NCBI GenBank assembly: GCA_963971405.1 | Contig: OZ020492.1 | Span: 9,660,151 to 9,724,150, forward strand | Source of the DNA: Psococerastis gibbosa | Taxonomy: Eukaryota; Arthropoda; Insecta; Psocodea; Psocidae | Direction of reading: 5' to 3' | DNA: 64,000 nucleotides | In this document: positions 44,801-55,600 of the stretch, piece after piece | How the letters are laid out: each line of letters starts with the position of its first letter | Numbering within the stretch: position 1 is the stretch's first letter | Translations under genes and position numbers: made by a program | Notes under the pieces: model-generated | Told to the model about the DNA's origin: nothing | Database searches by the model: none | Seen by the model: the letters and a program-made list of their open reading frames with translations, nothing else

Positions 44801-47800
44801 AGCGCCTCTTGAGGCCCGATAGTACCGACCAAAAGGCGCATAGTATGCTTAGCTCCTTCATTATTTTATCGATCTCCCACAGCAACAACAAAAAAATCTA
44901 CTACCGGTATGTGTTTTCTTAGAACGCAAATTTTATGTTCAAGCCAATGGTAAAGAAATGATAATAAGATACGCGTACCAATCGATACCTCCGAAAAGAA
45001 TCGACACCACTCGAAATCAATTCCCTAAACTCGGTAATCAAAAGAAATTAAAGGATTCTGGAATCGACTCAAATGGAGATGATGTCCCTAATTATGTGAC
45101 CAATACGAATAAATAATAAATAAATAAATAATAAATTAACGGAACCCCCACTGTTATTGTAGGTAGTTAATTTGTAAAAAAAATTGAGGAGGCAGAGTAA
45201 GATGCTCTTCAAAGCTATTGTAATAAACAAAAACAAATTACAAAAACACCTTGGTGTTAGCGACAGCAGCCACATTATGTACATCAATATGTAAACGATC
45301 ATTTCATCTATGGGAATTGACAATTTTTAATAGCACTGCAATGGATATTTCCAGTGGAATTGAATTTTATTTTTAAAAAGCGGACTGAAGGGGGTTGAGA
45401 CATAACTTTCCATTAATTAATTATAATTTAAATATGGTGCACCTGTCAGCACTAAGCTAAATTTGCTTGCTTTTCAGGTATAGGAGGCAGTTGTACAAAT
45501 GGTGCTCCAGGTTCTAACATACCAGCTCAAATATGCGGCCCAGGCTTGGTTTGCACCTCGGGGAAATGTAAAAAAAGTAAGAGAAAATTAATACATTAAT
45601 ATTATATTATAAATGAGGAAATTTTGCATGACAGGTTGAGTTCTTAATTAAATATTTATTTATTGTAATCTGTCCTAATATTGTACCTGATGAGTCTAAG
45701 ACTATTAAGGTATATATTTGTCATCAGCATTGTGGATAAAAACCGTGAGGAACGACAATAGGAGATTTAGGAGAGAGGACTGATATCAGATCCGGTTTTT
45801 TAACCACTGCTGATGGCTGCCCCGCTGCCACATTGTGATGGTACGGCCAGCAAAATGCTCAGCAGTGGAGTTTTTTCCCTAGCAATGAAAGTAAGGTTCT
45901 CACGAGAGTTAGGGGTGGATTTACAAATTTTTTTCGAAATTGAGAATTTTTCTTGGTAATCCACCCTTATAAAATTCCTGCTTATACTAGGCCTACTAGT
46001 ATAAAAGAACGTATATTTACATGCTTTCAAACTTGAATATTACTACCTAAGTATAGTCAACGAGTAGTTGTTATGACCATCCAAACTGCCATAAGGGTAT
46101 CTTTAGGCTGCTGTTCTTTCCCTATCCTAAAGCATTAGATTCGTCAATGGAACAATGACATTGCCCAATTTTGGTAGGCCTACGTAACCTAGACCGTACC
46201 CAGGAATTTTGAGATGGGTCTCTAATATAATAATAATATATATAATGGGTCTACAATAGTGCAGTAAAATTATAGCCTATGTACTCAACTTCCAAGTATA
46301 AGTAGCTATAATATATACATATATATTTTATTTTTTTATTTTTTTTAAAGGCGCGGGACTCTTTCGAGTATTTGCCCCGGTCGGTGTGTGTGTGTATAGG
46401 TGTGTGTGTGTGTGTGTGCGGAAGTCATGGGTGTTTTAGAATGGTTTTGTCTACAGTCTACAGGTGGGGCATGACACCGGTCTTGCTTAGAAAGCTTAAT
46501 GTTGCCGTGACCGGCCCATGCTTGTCCCCTATTAAGTTTGGCAGGGATAATGTATACTATATACTATAATACACATGTTATACCTGTAATAGGGCGGAGG
46601 GTCTGTCTCGCGGGACAAAAATGATAACTTTATTTGTCCCAAAATAGTGGTGTTTTGCGCATTTTCATAGCAGGAAGGTTTATACAGGTTATACCTGTAT
46701 ATTACTGACGACGAAGATTCAAATAACTACATAGGCGCTACAGGGACGGAAATTGTTAAAAAAACTCTACGTCTTTTGACAGTAGTTTAGGTTGCTGTCT
46801 CACCAATGCAATAATTATGCACTAATGCTTTGCCGATGGCTTTTAACGATTCATAGCTATGCCTAATTATGAATTAAATCACATTTTACAGTGAATAACC
46901 CCGGAGATGATCCACTGATCAAAGTTAAGCCATTTGAATGCGATAAAAATACTGGCAGGTATGTTCATAAATTATATAGTTTTGGTAGACCCTCAGTATA
47001 TAATAATTATCAATATATAGACTATATAATATATAAGTAATTGATAATAAAACTATTGTAACGATAACTGAAAGCATTAAGGGGAAAATTTCCATTTGAA
47101 TGCGATAAAATTACTGAAGGCATGTTGATAAATTATATAGTTTTTGTAGACCCTCAGTATGTAATAATTATCAATATTTAGACTATATAATATATAAGTA
47201 ATTGATAATAAAATTATTGTAACGATAACCGAAAGCATAAAGGGGAAAATTTCCATTTGAATGCGATAAAATTACTGAAGGCATGTTGATAAATTATATA
47301 GTTTTTGTAGACCCTCAGTATATAATAATTATCAATATCTAGACTATATAATATATAAATAATTGATAATTATTTTAACGAAAAGCATTAAGGGGTAAAT
47401 TGCCATTTGAATACGATAAAATTACTAGCAGGTATGTTGATAAATTGTGTAGTTTTTGTAGACCCTCAGTATATAATAATTATCAATATATATATAGGTA
47501 TAATATATAAATATTTGATAATTATTTTAACGAAAAGTATTAAGAGGAAAATTGCCGTTGACAGTAGCCACCCCTGGATTACTGGTTCGTATTTTTTATT
47601 GAGATAAACACCTAAGATAATATTTTTATAAAGATAGTAGTACCGTGTGTATATTTTTTTTTTCAGGTGTCATTGCACTTATAAGACGAAAACAGAGAAT
47701 ATTAAAATATTTGGAGAATTTAATGAAACCGAACAAGATGATTTTGAGCAGTGCGGTAAGTTCATCCCAATGCCGCACCCAGTCAAGGGCGGATCCAGCG

Positions 47801-49754
47801 AAAAATTTATGGGGGGGGGGGGTCCCAAGTTGTGTATGTAGGTGTACAGCCTATACCCCCATCCTCCCGAGAAATCGTTTTTGCAAAAAATATTTTTACT
47901 ATCTTCTGAATTTACTCATTTAGGGGGGGGGGGGCATGACCCCCGTGGTCTCCCCCGTGGATCCGCCCTTGCACCCAGTAGTGATGAACTTAACCCTTTT
48001 TTTAAGGTTCGTCTTGACTTGGACCAAATTAGGTGCGTTTCATTTAGAATTTGTTTTGGAAAAATCTTGCCGTGGCTTGGTTTATTTCAAAGACGAACCA
48101 AGCTTTTGCTTGGATTGGGATTAAGGAAAAATTTTATGTTGCTGTCCGTGAACTTGTTAATGAAATGAGGTTGAATCAAGGACGGATACAAGGGGGGTAT
48201 GTAACAATTGAACCTACTCAATTGAGCCTACTCAATTTTGGAAATTACTACAGAAGCGTAATGATTAAAACTTGAAACTGTACACTTGGCTTTTTGTTTA
48301 GGGTGCTCCGTTTCAGCATATCAAGCACAACACCAAGATTTCAAATTTCTACCGTTTGAAGGAGTCTACCAAAGTTTTGCCAGATGTCTGCCTTCAGGCT
48401 CATACGACCCGCTCCAGTGCTACCAAGGGGTATGTGGCTGTGTCGACCCGTACACAGGAGTTTACGACGAAACGGTGCCTTTGGTCGCTATGTCAGCGTT
48501 GGCCGAAGGCAACCCTTTATGCTGTAAGTAGCCTACGTGGTTCGATTTCATCAGTATTTCGATCAGCATTAATTTGGTTATGCAATCGGGTGATGTATTC
48601 TCTTGGTAAAGAGTTAATATTGCGGTATTAGGGGGGGGGGGGGGGGTTTCGCCTTCGCGGAAGTCGAGTTTCTGCAATCCGATAGCTGATGTATTTTGAC
48701 GACATTTGCTGTTTCTTGGCCCGCGGTGTACCATATAGGTAGTGTGCGTTTCACTCACTCCCTTCCCACAGCAGGTACTGCTGTGACCTGTAACTGTTTG
48801 TAGAAGCTTTTATGGGGAAAATCTGCAAGATTGGCAGAGAGGCATGGCATGACTTCTATCTGGGGGCTAATAAAAAAAAAACATTTTGCAGAGAGGCATG
48901 GCATGACTTCTATCTGGGGGCTAATAAAAAAAAAAAAATTTTGCTTTGGGAGTAGGTATACCATTCAATAATTCTGCAATTTAACAACATGTAAAATATC
49001 TCAAAATTGGGGGGGGGGGGCTCTGGAGGGGCCGGAGAAACTGTTGGGGGGCCAGGCCCCCTCGGGCACCCCCGTAGCGCCGCCACTGAATGTACCTAGG
49101 GGAGCATTTCTTATACGTCTACTACTCATTTACTCTAAGATCGTTATTTTATGAGAAATTTGACTTTATGCAAAAAAACGTGTAGAGCGGGTAGCCGCGA
49201 TTTGTTGTTAAGCGGCAACCGGGGGAAACAGAGTGTGCAAAACCAAAATTAGTAAGTATTATAATAAAATAAATTATAATTAAGTAAGTAAGATGTTATG
49301 AAGTAGAAGAAATGTTCCACAACATTTTGGTATAACTGTTGTTGACCCTGATTTGCAAGAAGTAAAGGACGCTGGATGCCAGCAGGTTGAAGGAGTTCCA
49401 AAACTGTGACCAACTGTTGACTATGGGCCAATAACGGTTTCACTTTTAATTTTGTGACTCTATTATGTAGCTTATAACCAATACTACAATTATTGAACTT
49501 TATATTCCCCTTTATCTGTCTTACTTTTAGACAACTCTACTTTGGGCCACCACATCGGCTACTACAATGAATGTGAAAGTTTCTTAGAAAATTTACTGCA
49601 TGCGAGAGACTTACTAGAGGCGGATGGCGAAATTTTTTTATTTCCATACAAAGTCGATTGCAATCCGGATGGTACATTCACAATTCCTCCAACGCCTAAA
49701 GTCAGAAAGGCCATCGAACAACTTCAAGAATTTTTAGATAATTTTAGTAACTAA
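41826..49754 (+). CDS. Secreted thyroglobulin type-1 domain protein, 7 exons, 308 aa (gene 3)
   Basis: Seven exons join in phase: 41826..41927, 44404..44527, 45478..45576, 46892..46958, 47667..47755, 48302..48523, 49531..49754 (TAA). All have GT-AG borders. Residues 1-19 are a signal peptide (MPFYIICFLSLTPLILSVSS). Residues 28-108 are cysteine-rich (CTDDFC, CNCCDQC, CGPGLVCTSGKC), resembling the N-terminal IGFBP-like fold of insect single-domain IGFBP proteins. Residues 162-234 form a thyroglobulin type-1 domain with six cysteines and the core CLPSGSYDPLQC...GVCGCVD; the usual CWCV is CGCV here. Such domains often inhibit cysteine proteases or bind growth factors; either role is inference. 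The 74-residue tail has two more cysteines and a helical acidic end. Introns hold SINEs, MITEs and family D. The region after exon 4 is a tandem array that copies the exon end. Confidence 0.9.
41978..42164. mobile_element. hAT-type MITE in gene 3 intron 1, TSD 7/8
   Basis: Starts CAGAAGCGGATCCAG, ends GTGGATCCGCCATTG, with a G run inside left and C run inside right. The flanks CGTTTAAG (41970-41977) and CGTTTAAA (42165-42172) agree at 7 of 8 bases. Confidence 0.82.
42403..42573. mobile_element. G-run MITE, decayed, in gene 3 intron 1
   Basis: GGCTGTAGTCGGAGGGGG near the left and 'TTTCTGGCTACGACCAGG' at the right, with 'ACACTAGATAGAATGGAG' inside as in the 19.8-kb copy. The left end has mutated. 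Confidence 0.6.
42720..42905. mobile_element. G-run MITE candidate in gene 3 intron 1
   Basis: CAGGGACGGTTCC with a G run at the left and 'TTTCCGTCTATGCCCTTAG' at the right, with TACCCCCACTG inside. The ends are only partly inverted repeats and the flanks do not match. Confidence 0.4.
43025..43245 (-). repeat. SINE family A in gene 3 intron 1
   Basis: Reverse-strand copy with a (AAAT)n-type tract at its 3' side, 'AGCCAACCTAGCGGAGATAG', 'TTACATGCCTTCCGAAGCAT' and an altered B box (GGTTCGAGACC on its strand). A second fragment of the body lies at 43480-43535 on the plus strand. Confidence 0.75.
43545..44360 (-). repeat. Family D, long reverse copy in gene 3 intron 1
   Basis: Runs from 'GGAAAGCTTTGTGACGGTC' through 'CGTGTTGAGGTCCCAGGAAC', (GTCT)n, 'GATATCGGAAATTTAACCAT' to 'CGAGTAAACTCGGACCGGTT'. 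Nearly full length. It stops about 40 bp before exon 2. Confidence 0.8.
44570..44747. mobile_element. hAT-type MITE in gene 3 intron 2, TSD 6/8
   Basis: Starts CAAGGGCGGATTTTGCC, ends CCTAAAATCCGCCCTTG. The flanks AATCGACC and AATGGACG agree at 6 of 8 bases. It lies about 40 bp after exon 2. Confidence 0.75.
46384..46418 (+). repeat. (TG)n microsatellite
   Basis: An interrupted TG dinucleotide tract in intron 3 of gene 3. Confidence 0.9.
46930..47560 (+). repeat. Tandem array copying the end of exon 4 of gene 3
   Basis: Units start at 46930, 47092, 47253 and 47403 (periods about 162, 161, 150 bp), with a degenerate fifth start near 47553. Unit 1 begins with the last 29 bases of exon 4 (CCATTTGAATGCG...) and its donor. 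The later units carry the same exon piece and downstream 'GACCCTCAGTATATAATAAT'. Donor-like GT is lost in units 2 and 3 (GGCATGTT) but kept in unit 4 (GCAGGTATGTT). Confidence 0.88.
47784..47971. mobile_element. hAT-type MITE with perfect TSD CACCCAGT, in gene 3 intron 5
   Basis: A 188-bp element starts CAAGGGCGGATCCAGC, ends CGTGGATCCGCCCTTG, and is flanked by CACCCAGT at 47776-47783 and 47972-47979. It inserted 28 bp after the exon-5 donor. This copy fixes the 8-bp target size of the GGGCGGATCC family. Confidence 0.9.
48834..48945. repeat. Two 54-bp direct repeats in gene 3 intron 6
   Basis: 'GCAGAGAGGCATGGCATGAC' with 'TTCTATCTGGGGGCTAATAA' and an A run occurs at 48834 and 48888, almost identical. 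Confidence 0.85.
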
Positions 49755-50564
49755 ATATTTTGATGTGATATAAAAATGGGAAGCAGTTAATTTCCCCGAT
49801 AGAAATATAAAAATTTGGGGCCGCCCAAATATTTTGTTAAAAATATAATCATTCAATTTTTCGCTTATCTGCATAAGTATCATTAATATACAGTAGCCCC
49901 TATATCACATCATATGAACGACAGAGATTGTATTATGTATGAATTGAGAGTCTCTTGACACCCTGAAGGGAATACTAACAAGTTAGATAGAGAAGAACAT
50001 AAAGTATGATTACAAACGCTTGTAATAAAATAATACAAAAAAGCAATCATACATACGATATGTGTGTTTTACATCACTCTCTGCTCTTACAAATTAAGTT
50101 TAATGTTTTGGATTATTTCCATAAAAGATAATGCATTAGCATTGAATATATAACACTATAACAGAGTGTTATATATTCAATGGTATTAGTAAACACAAAA
50201 ATATTATTTCAATATTGTCATTTTGATATGATAATTGAGAAGCAAAGCTCAAAATACAAATTTACAATTTAATATTTAAATTCATGGTTAAAATTTAAAA
50301 ACAAGACTCCACGGAAATATGAGGGATGAACCCAAGAGGCAACCCAAAGTTTTATTAAATAATTAAATACATTTGTAGAAGAAGATCTTATACTGGCCGG
50401 GGGCTCTCTGCTCCCGATTTCCAACCCCGGCCCCAAATTTATAGTTTTGCCACTGCTTGAAGCCCATAAAAATTATTTTTAGTACCCATACACGCTACTC
50501 CTTGAATTATGTAGGAACCATGCTATTCACTGAAATATGTGGTTGCATTTGACAACATCAAAGT

Positions 50565-50736
50565 CAAGGGCGGATTCAGAGAGGGGGGGGGCAGGGAGTT
50601 AGCTGCCCTCTCCCCCCCTCAAAAAAAATAGTAAATCTGTTGTAAGTAAATTCATTAAGTTATAATTCAATCGATACTAAATGCGTTCATTCCATACACC
50701 ACTACCCCTTCCAAAAATGGGCTGGATCCGCCCCTG
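50565..50736. mobile_element. hAT-type MITE, TSD 6/8
   Basis: Starts CAAGGGCGGATTCAGAG with a G run, ends GGGCTGGATCCGCCCCTG. The flanks ATCAAAGT and ATCAACAT agree at 6 of 8 bases. Confidence 0.72.
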
Positions 50737-51458
50737 ATCAACATAAATACATGCGAAGGGAAAATTCAGATTTCAGTGCAATATATAAGGGGGGGGGGGT
50801 CAGTTGGGACTTGGGTGGCAAGGGAGTACTTGATTGTTACCGAGCCTAGTAAAAATTGAAAAGTAGTTATTCAATAGAACTTTCCATTTTTATAATTCTT
50901 TATATTCAATTAGTCTAACCCAGTGGTTGATAAACTTATTAGTCAATAGCCAAATACGAACATTATGATGAATGAATGAATGAATGTAAACGACTTTATT
51001 GACATATATCAAAAGACGGACAATAAGATAATAAAGTTTTGTTTCAACAATGTCAAAAATTTAAATAAATTTTTTTTTTATTAAAAAACTTTTATTACAT
51101 TTTAAATAAAACTGACTTTCATACTTCATAAATATATACATTCAAGCGAAATATGTGCTTGCATCTCCTTGGAGTGTTCGAGTAAGTCAGGTTCGTATAT
51201 ATGTTGTCGTTTTTAATTAGAATCTAACCTAAATTCCTGCCCCCCCCCCGAAGGATTTTTTTAAAAGCTTGGACAGGGAGAGGCTCTTCTGCTTTTCTTT
51301 CTTTCTTTCCTTTCTGCCATAAATAACGACCCCAATGGCGAATTAAGAGTAAGAGGGTAAAGGCGTAATTTCGTAGACAATAGCTTAGTTACATAATCTG
51401 AAGGGTTTTTTCAAAAAACCAAACTGAAAAATTTAACAGCCATCTCTGTGATATCATC

Positions 51459-51655
51459 CAGTGGCGCATATATAATGTGTAGGGGGGGGGGGGGCGGGGG
51501 CAAGACAAAATCACTTCTAGCTACAAGCCAACCCGCTTAATGCTCACTGTTCATTATTAGATCTAGCAAATTATGAATTACAACTGAAATTAGTTCATCT
51601 TGTCTTAAATTTTCCCATTAGGAGGTGTCCCCTACCCCCCTCTTATACGCCACTG
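51459..51655. mobile_element. Short G-run MITE with CAGTGGCGCATATA ends
   Basis: Starts CAGTGGCGCATATATAATG with a G run at about 51481, ends CCCTCTTATACGCCACTG. The flanking octamers agree at about 5 of 8. The ends belong to the same subfamily type as 27718-27886. Confidence 0.65.
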
Positions 51656-52079
51656 ATGCCATGTGCAAATGTCTACACGAATTGTAGGCATGCTGAGCAT
51701 TTACACGAAATACCTCCATACATGCAAATTTCCAACTTAATCAACGAATATTTCTTATTTGGCTACACTGTTCTGTTCCCCCTTTTTAGGACGGATTCTA
51801 AAATGCTCCATAAAACGTTAAGTACTCATTATCGAGATATATTCATCATACACAAACAATCTGTATTGTAAGCTCCCGGCGTGCCCCAAATAGGCTATAA
51901 TACTTATCCGTTTTATAGCAATGGTGGAAGTGTTATTTAATTACACACTATGTTGACTGAATTTGTGGTATATTCCTTACACAAAACTAGTTTATGTAAT
52001 TTTTAGCGGTACTACATAGGTGTTATATGTTTGTCATTATTTTTGTCATCACTGAAAATAAGAGGATATAGAAAAACTG

Positions 52080-52146
52080 GGCTTGGCGGGATGCGAACCC
52101 ACGACCCACGCCTGACCAGGGCGTCTTAACCGCTAGACCACAAGCC
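52080..52146 (-). tRNA. tRNA-like pseudogene or SINE head
   Basis: The minus strand folds to a cloverleaf: acceptor GGCTTGT with 6 of 7 pairs, D-arm GGTCTAGCGGTTAAGAC, anticodon stem ACGCC/GGCGT with loop CTGGTCA (anticodon would be GGT), T-arm GTGGG TTCGCAT CCCGC. The T-loop lacks the usual A at position 58. A related degenerate copy at 37.05 kb shares flanking bases, so this is probably a repeat rather than a working tRNA gene. Confidence 0.35.
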
Positions 52147-52376
52147 ACAGTGTCATTTACATATATATATATATACCATATAATACTTCAATATAATGTA
52201 TAAATTATTTTCGTCATTTCTAAATGAATAGGCTACATGAGTTTTGTTCATGGTAAAGGTGCCCGGTAAGTCTTATAGGGAAGTAGAAATAACAGTTCCT
52301 ACAAGTTAAAGAAGATTTTGCTGGCAAGATACGTATTGTCCACAGAGAGATCTGAAGAATACTTTACTGGACAAAT

Positions 52377-52607
52377 TCACAAATCCGCCCTTAGGGCCTT
52401 TCCACCAACTCCTAGATAACTTTCTTTGAGTAAACGTGGACCTCTAGAGACAGCTTGGTCCCTAGTAAACACAATGTTACCTGCTTGTACGTTTTTGCTG
52501 AGTTCATTGGGTAAGTTGAACTTTTGAATGTTTGCACGCAGAAAAGTTTCTGGAACTTGGTGGAATCGCATCTTGCGGCCTTCTTTGCCCGACATTGTTA
52601 GGCACAT
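52377..52607 (-). CDS. Candidate second cistron or 3'-UTR ORF after spdo
   Basis: An open frame of 76 codons (72 from its inner ATG) starts in the last codons of spdo in another frame. The inner ATG lies 2 bases after the spdo TAA with A at -3. The product (MSGKEGRKMRFHQVPETFLR..., ending LLKESYLGVGGKALRADL) has a natural amino-acid mix and varied third codon positions, as a real gene would. No family is recognised and no signal peptide or membrane span is seen. It may be translated from the spdo transcript by reinitiation, be the end of a different splice form, or be chance. Confidence 0.35.
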   Translation of the reverse strand: MCLTMSGKEGRKMRFHQVPETFLRANIQKFNLPNELSKNVQAGNIVFTRDQAVSRGPRLLKESYLGVGGKALRADL

Positions 52608-55600
52608 GTCACACGATTGTCAGGGGGTGGGGTTTTACAACAACCCGACAGGGTCAGTCCAGTCATTGAGAAAACAATGATGATGACGGATATGGCGCAA
52701 ATCGCTCCGGCCGTGACGTCCAGCATGGGGTCTCCTGACATTGGACGAACTGTGATGATGAAGACCAAAGAGCTTGCCGTGAGGAAACTGAACACAGCTA
52801 GTACGAAGTAACCTGAAGAACAGACAGAAAAGGAGATTGATATGAGGCTAAAAATATAGGCTATTACTTTCTTCACACAGTGAGAAATCGGCTAAAAATA
52901 AAAAATTAAATGTTGACCATTTTGTTTTATTAAGAAGTCAACCTAGTGGAGTCATGGCTTAAAGCCCTCTCTTGGCTCTCTAACATTCAACTAGGAAGAC
53001 TACTTGCTTTACATGTCTTCAGAAGCAAGGCCCGGGAACGTAGCAAGTTTGGGACTCGAACCAACAGCCTTTCGGGTGGAAGTCCGAGTCTTTACCACTT
53101 TTCTACTAGTCCTGACATAATAAGAGATATGGTTGGGACAGATTTAACGTGACCATGGTATGCCATGAGGTTGCACTAATTGCGCCATAATTGTGTCTTA
53201 AGATTTCTTTCCTACAATTAATGCTGGCCTATACGCTCACCTGTAACGTAATTTCTGTGGGGTAACCATCTCCATCGATGAGAACGAAAACCCAAAGCAC
53301 CGAGAATGAAGCTTACAAAGCCGGATAACATGCCCAAATCAAGATAGTAACGCCTGCCGAGCTGAAATTAAGTAAAATAATAATATATAATATTAGGTAG
53401 GGTATTATAAGAAGCGATCACCAAATTATAGGAATGAAACACCGCGTTTCCACGATTTGATTATTTATTACATTCATTTAGCCGGCCGCCATACCAAGTT
53501 GAATCCAGCGGACCAGAGCAGGTTCAAAGCTGCAGATAAATTGGTCGTGTGCACAGTGCCGGTAGGGAAACATGGTAGGACTTGTCCTGGTCACCTCCGA
53601 ACTAATCGTGTGACTTCACTGTGTTTCCCAAGTGGTTCGGAATCCACTATAATCAGGAGGTCCACTGGAGTCCTATGGGCCCACACCGTGGCCTGGGACT
53701 GTGTCAAACCATACTACTACTACATTCATTTAGGCCTATTTACATTTATCATTATTTACAGTGAATACATCTGTTAGAAAAATAAAGTGTTTCAGCTCTT
53801 CCAATTGATGGTCAGACAGTATTCGTGCTATATCAACATAAAAATATGCAATGGTGTGGTGTTATGACTTATGAGGCAGTGAAGGGGCCACTTCTCTTCG
53901 CCGACAAGTGCACTAGGAAATTATTTTTGAAGATTATAATGTAAGGGGAATAAGAATGGCTTGATTTAGATATTATACAACTTAGACACTGTGACTGTGT
54001 AGCCTAATAATGTCTTATTTGGAAAGTTCCCCCGGGGGCGTGATCTAGCAAGGGCGGATCCAAACAGGGGGTGGGGGACCATTACAATAGATAAAACGAG
54101 GATTCATAAATATAACTACATTATAATAATATTAAGTAAAGGCACACAATACCATAACCGTCTCCCCCCATGAAAAATTCTCCTGGATCCGCCCTAGTTT
54201 TTAGGTGATGTACCATATTGACCAACTTACATTGCGTTCTGTAAGCGTACGGTATACTATAGTTAAGCGGGTATGGAGGGGTCAAGAGGGCATGAAATAG
54301 GTTTACAGGGGACAGACACGTTGATAAAAATATATGCGACGCTCAACTTGTAGTTCTAAAATAATAATAGAACCAGAACTTACCAATGACAAGAGATAGA
54401 AGCAAATGGTGCATGATGTAAAACCACATACAAGCTGAAGTAACGCAGCAAAAGTCAAACATCCAGGTGATGGAGTCCACGGATCGCTTCCAAGATTCGA
54501 CCAAGAGGCCTTCAGATTGTCCAGAAGTGACGTCCTCGACTTGTTCATTGGAGAAAAGCGTTCCGGAGATTTCGAAGGTGACGAATATATGCCCGAACCA
54601 TGCGCATAAGAGGGAGAGACTTGAATTCGAACATCTTGCCGAGCCTTTACTGGAGTTCTCTTCTGGGCATTGATATCTTGCTGAAAATTTGGAACGCTTC
54701 TATTTCTTGTTATCCGCCCAGCACGCTCTTCAGTAAAGTCAAAACGAGGATGTATTTTGAAGTTATCAACCTTCAATACATTGCCCGTACTCTGGAACTG
54801 TCTCGTCATTTTATCTCTTGTCAGTTCTGAAAACTTCCTCTGGAGGATCGGGGTTATAACTGCTGTATTTCTGGGCACAATGGTCTGCGTTGTTGGTCTG
54901 TAAGGAGATGTATGCTCGTAGAATGACGACGAAATATTGCGTCTTACTTTTGATCTCTTCACGTCATCTTCTTTTCTAATTGGAACGATTTTTGGAGATC
55001 GTTGTGGAGTTAATAAGTGTCTTTTGTCTGTTGTTGGTTTTGAAGGAGAGTTGAAATTTACATCAGGGTTCAAATTTCTTGAAGACGCACTGTTCGCGGG
55101 CTTAAAAGAAGGATCAGATACTTGGATATTCGGAGCACCAATTGGGGATTCTCTTTGGCGATCAAAACGTCTAGAAGGTGACAAGTTAGAAAGTTCAAAT
55201 TCGTTTGGATGTTGTATAGGAGAGCTCGTGTGAAGGTTTTCAGGGTAATGATCATACCCTGAACTTTCATGTTGACGCTTGTACCTGATGGGACTTGGTG
55301 TCCGTTGGATATTGTAATTTTGGTGATTTTTGACGGGAGTTGAGGGGTGTCTTTGATATTCTGGGGGTGGGCTAGCAGCTCGCGGTTTCTTTAGAACAAA
55401 ACGGATGCCTTCCGCTTCAAAAGGGTCATCAATGACTGCGTAGCGATGTGTTGGACGTACAGGGATAATTTTCTGTAATTGATCAAGGTCCAATTCCTTA
55501 TATCGATGCCTTTCTGCCATTTGCTGCCTCGTACGGACATCATTGTAATCCGGATAATAACTGAAAGACATATAATTTTTATTTTAGTACCATAACCTAA

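Larger units (their letters stand above)
49755..52079. other. Intergenic stretch between gene 3 and spdo
   Basis: Contains candidate AATAAA signals near 50024 for gene 3, a short inverted repeat at about 50143-50183 ('TGAATATATAACACT' and its mirror), two MITEs listed separately, and a repeat tail at 50965-51055 with (AATG)n. No gene is supported. Confidence 0.4.

Noticed and set aside
54467..55233. Plus-strand ORFs opposite sanpodo exon 3
   Set aside because: Shadows of the long minus-strand exon; no independent evidence.
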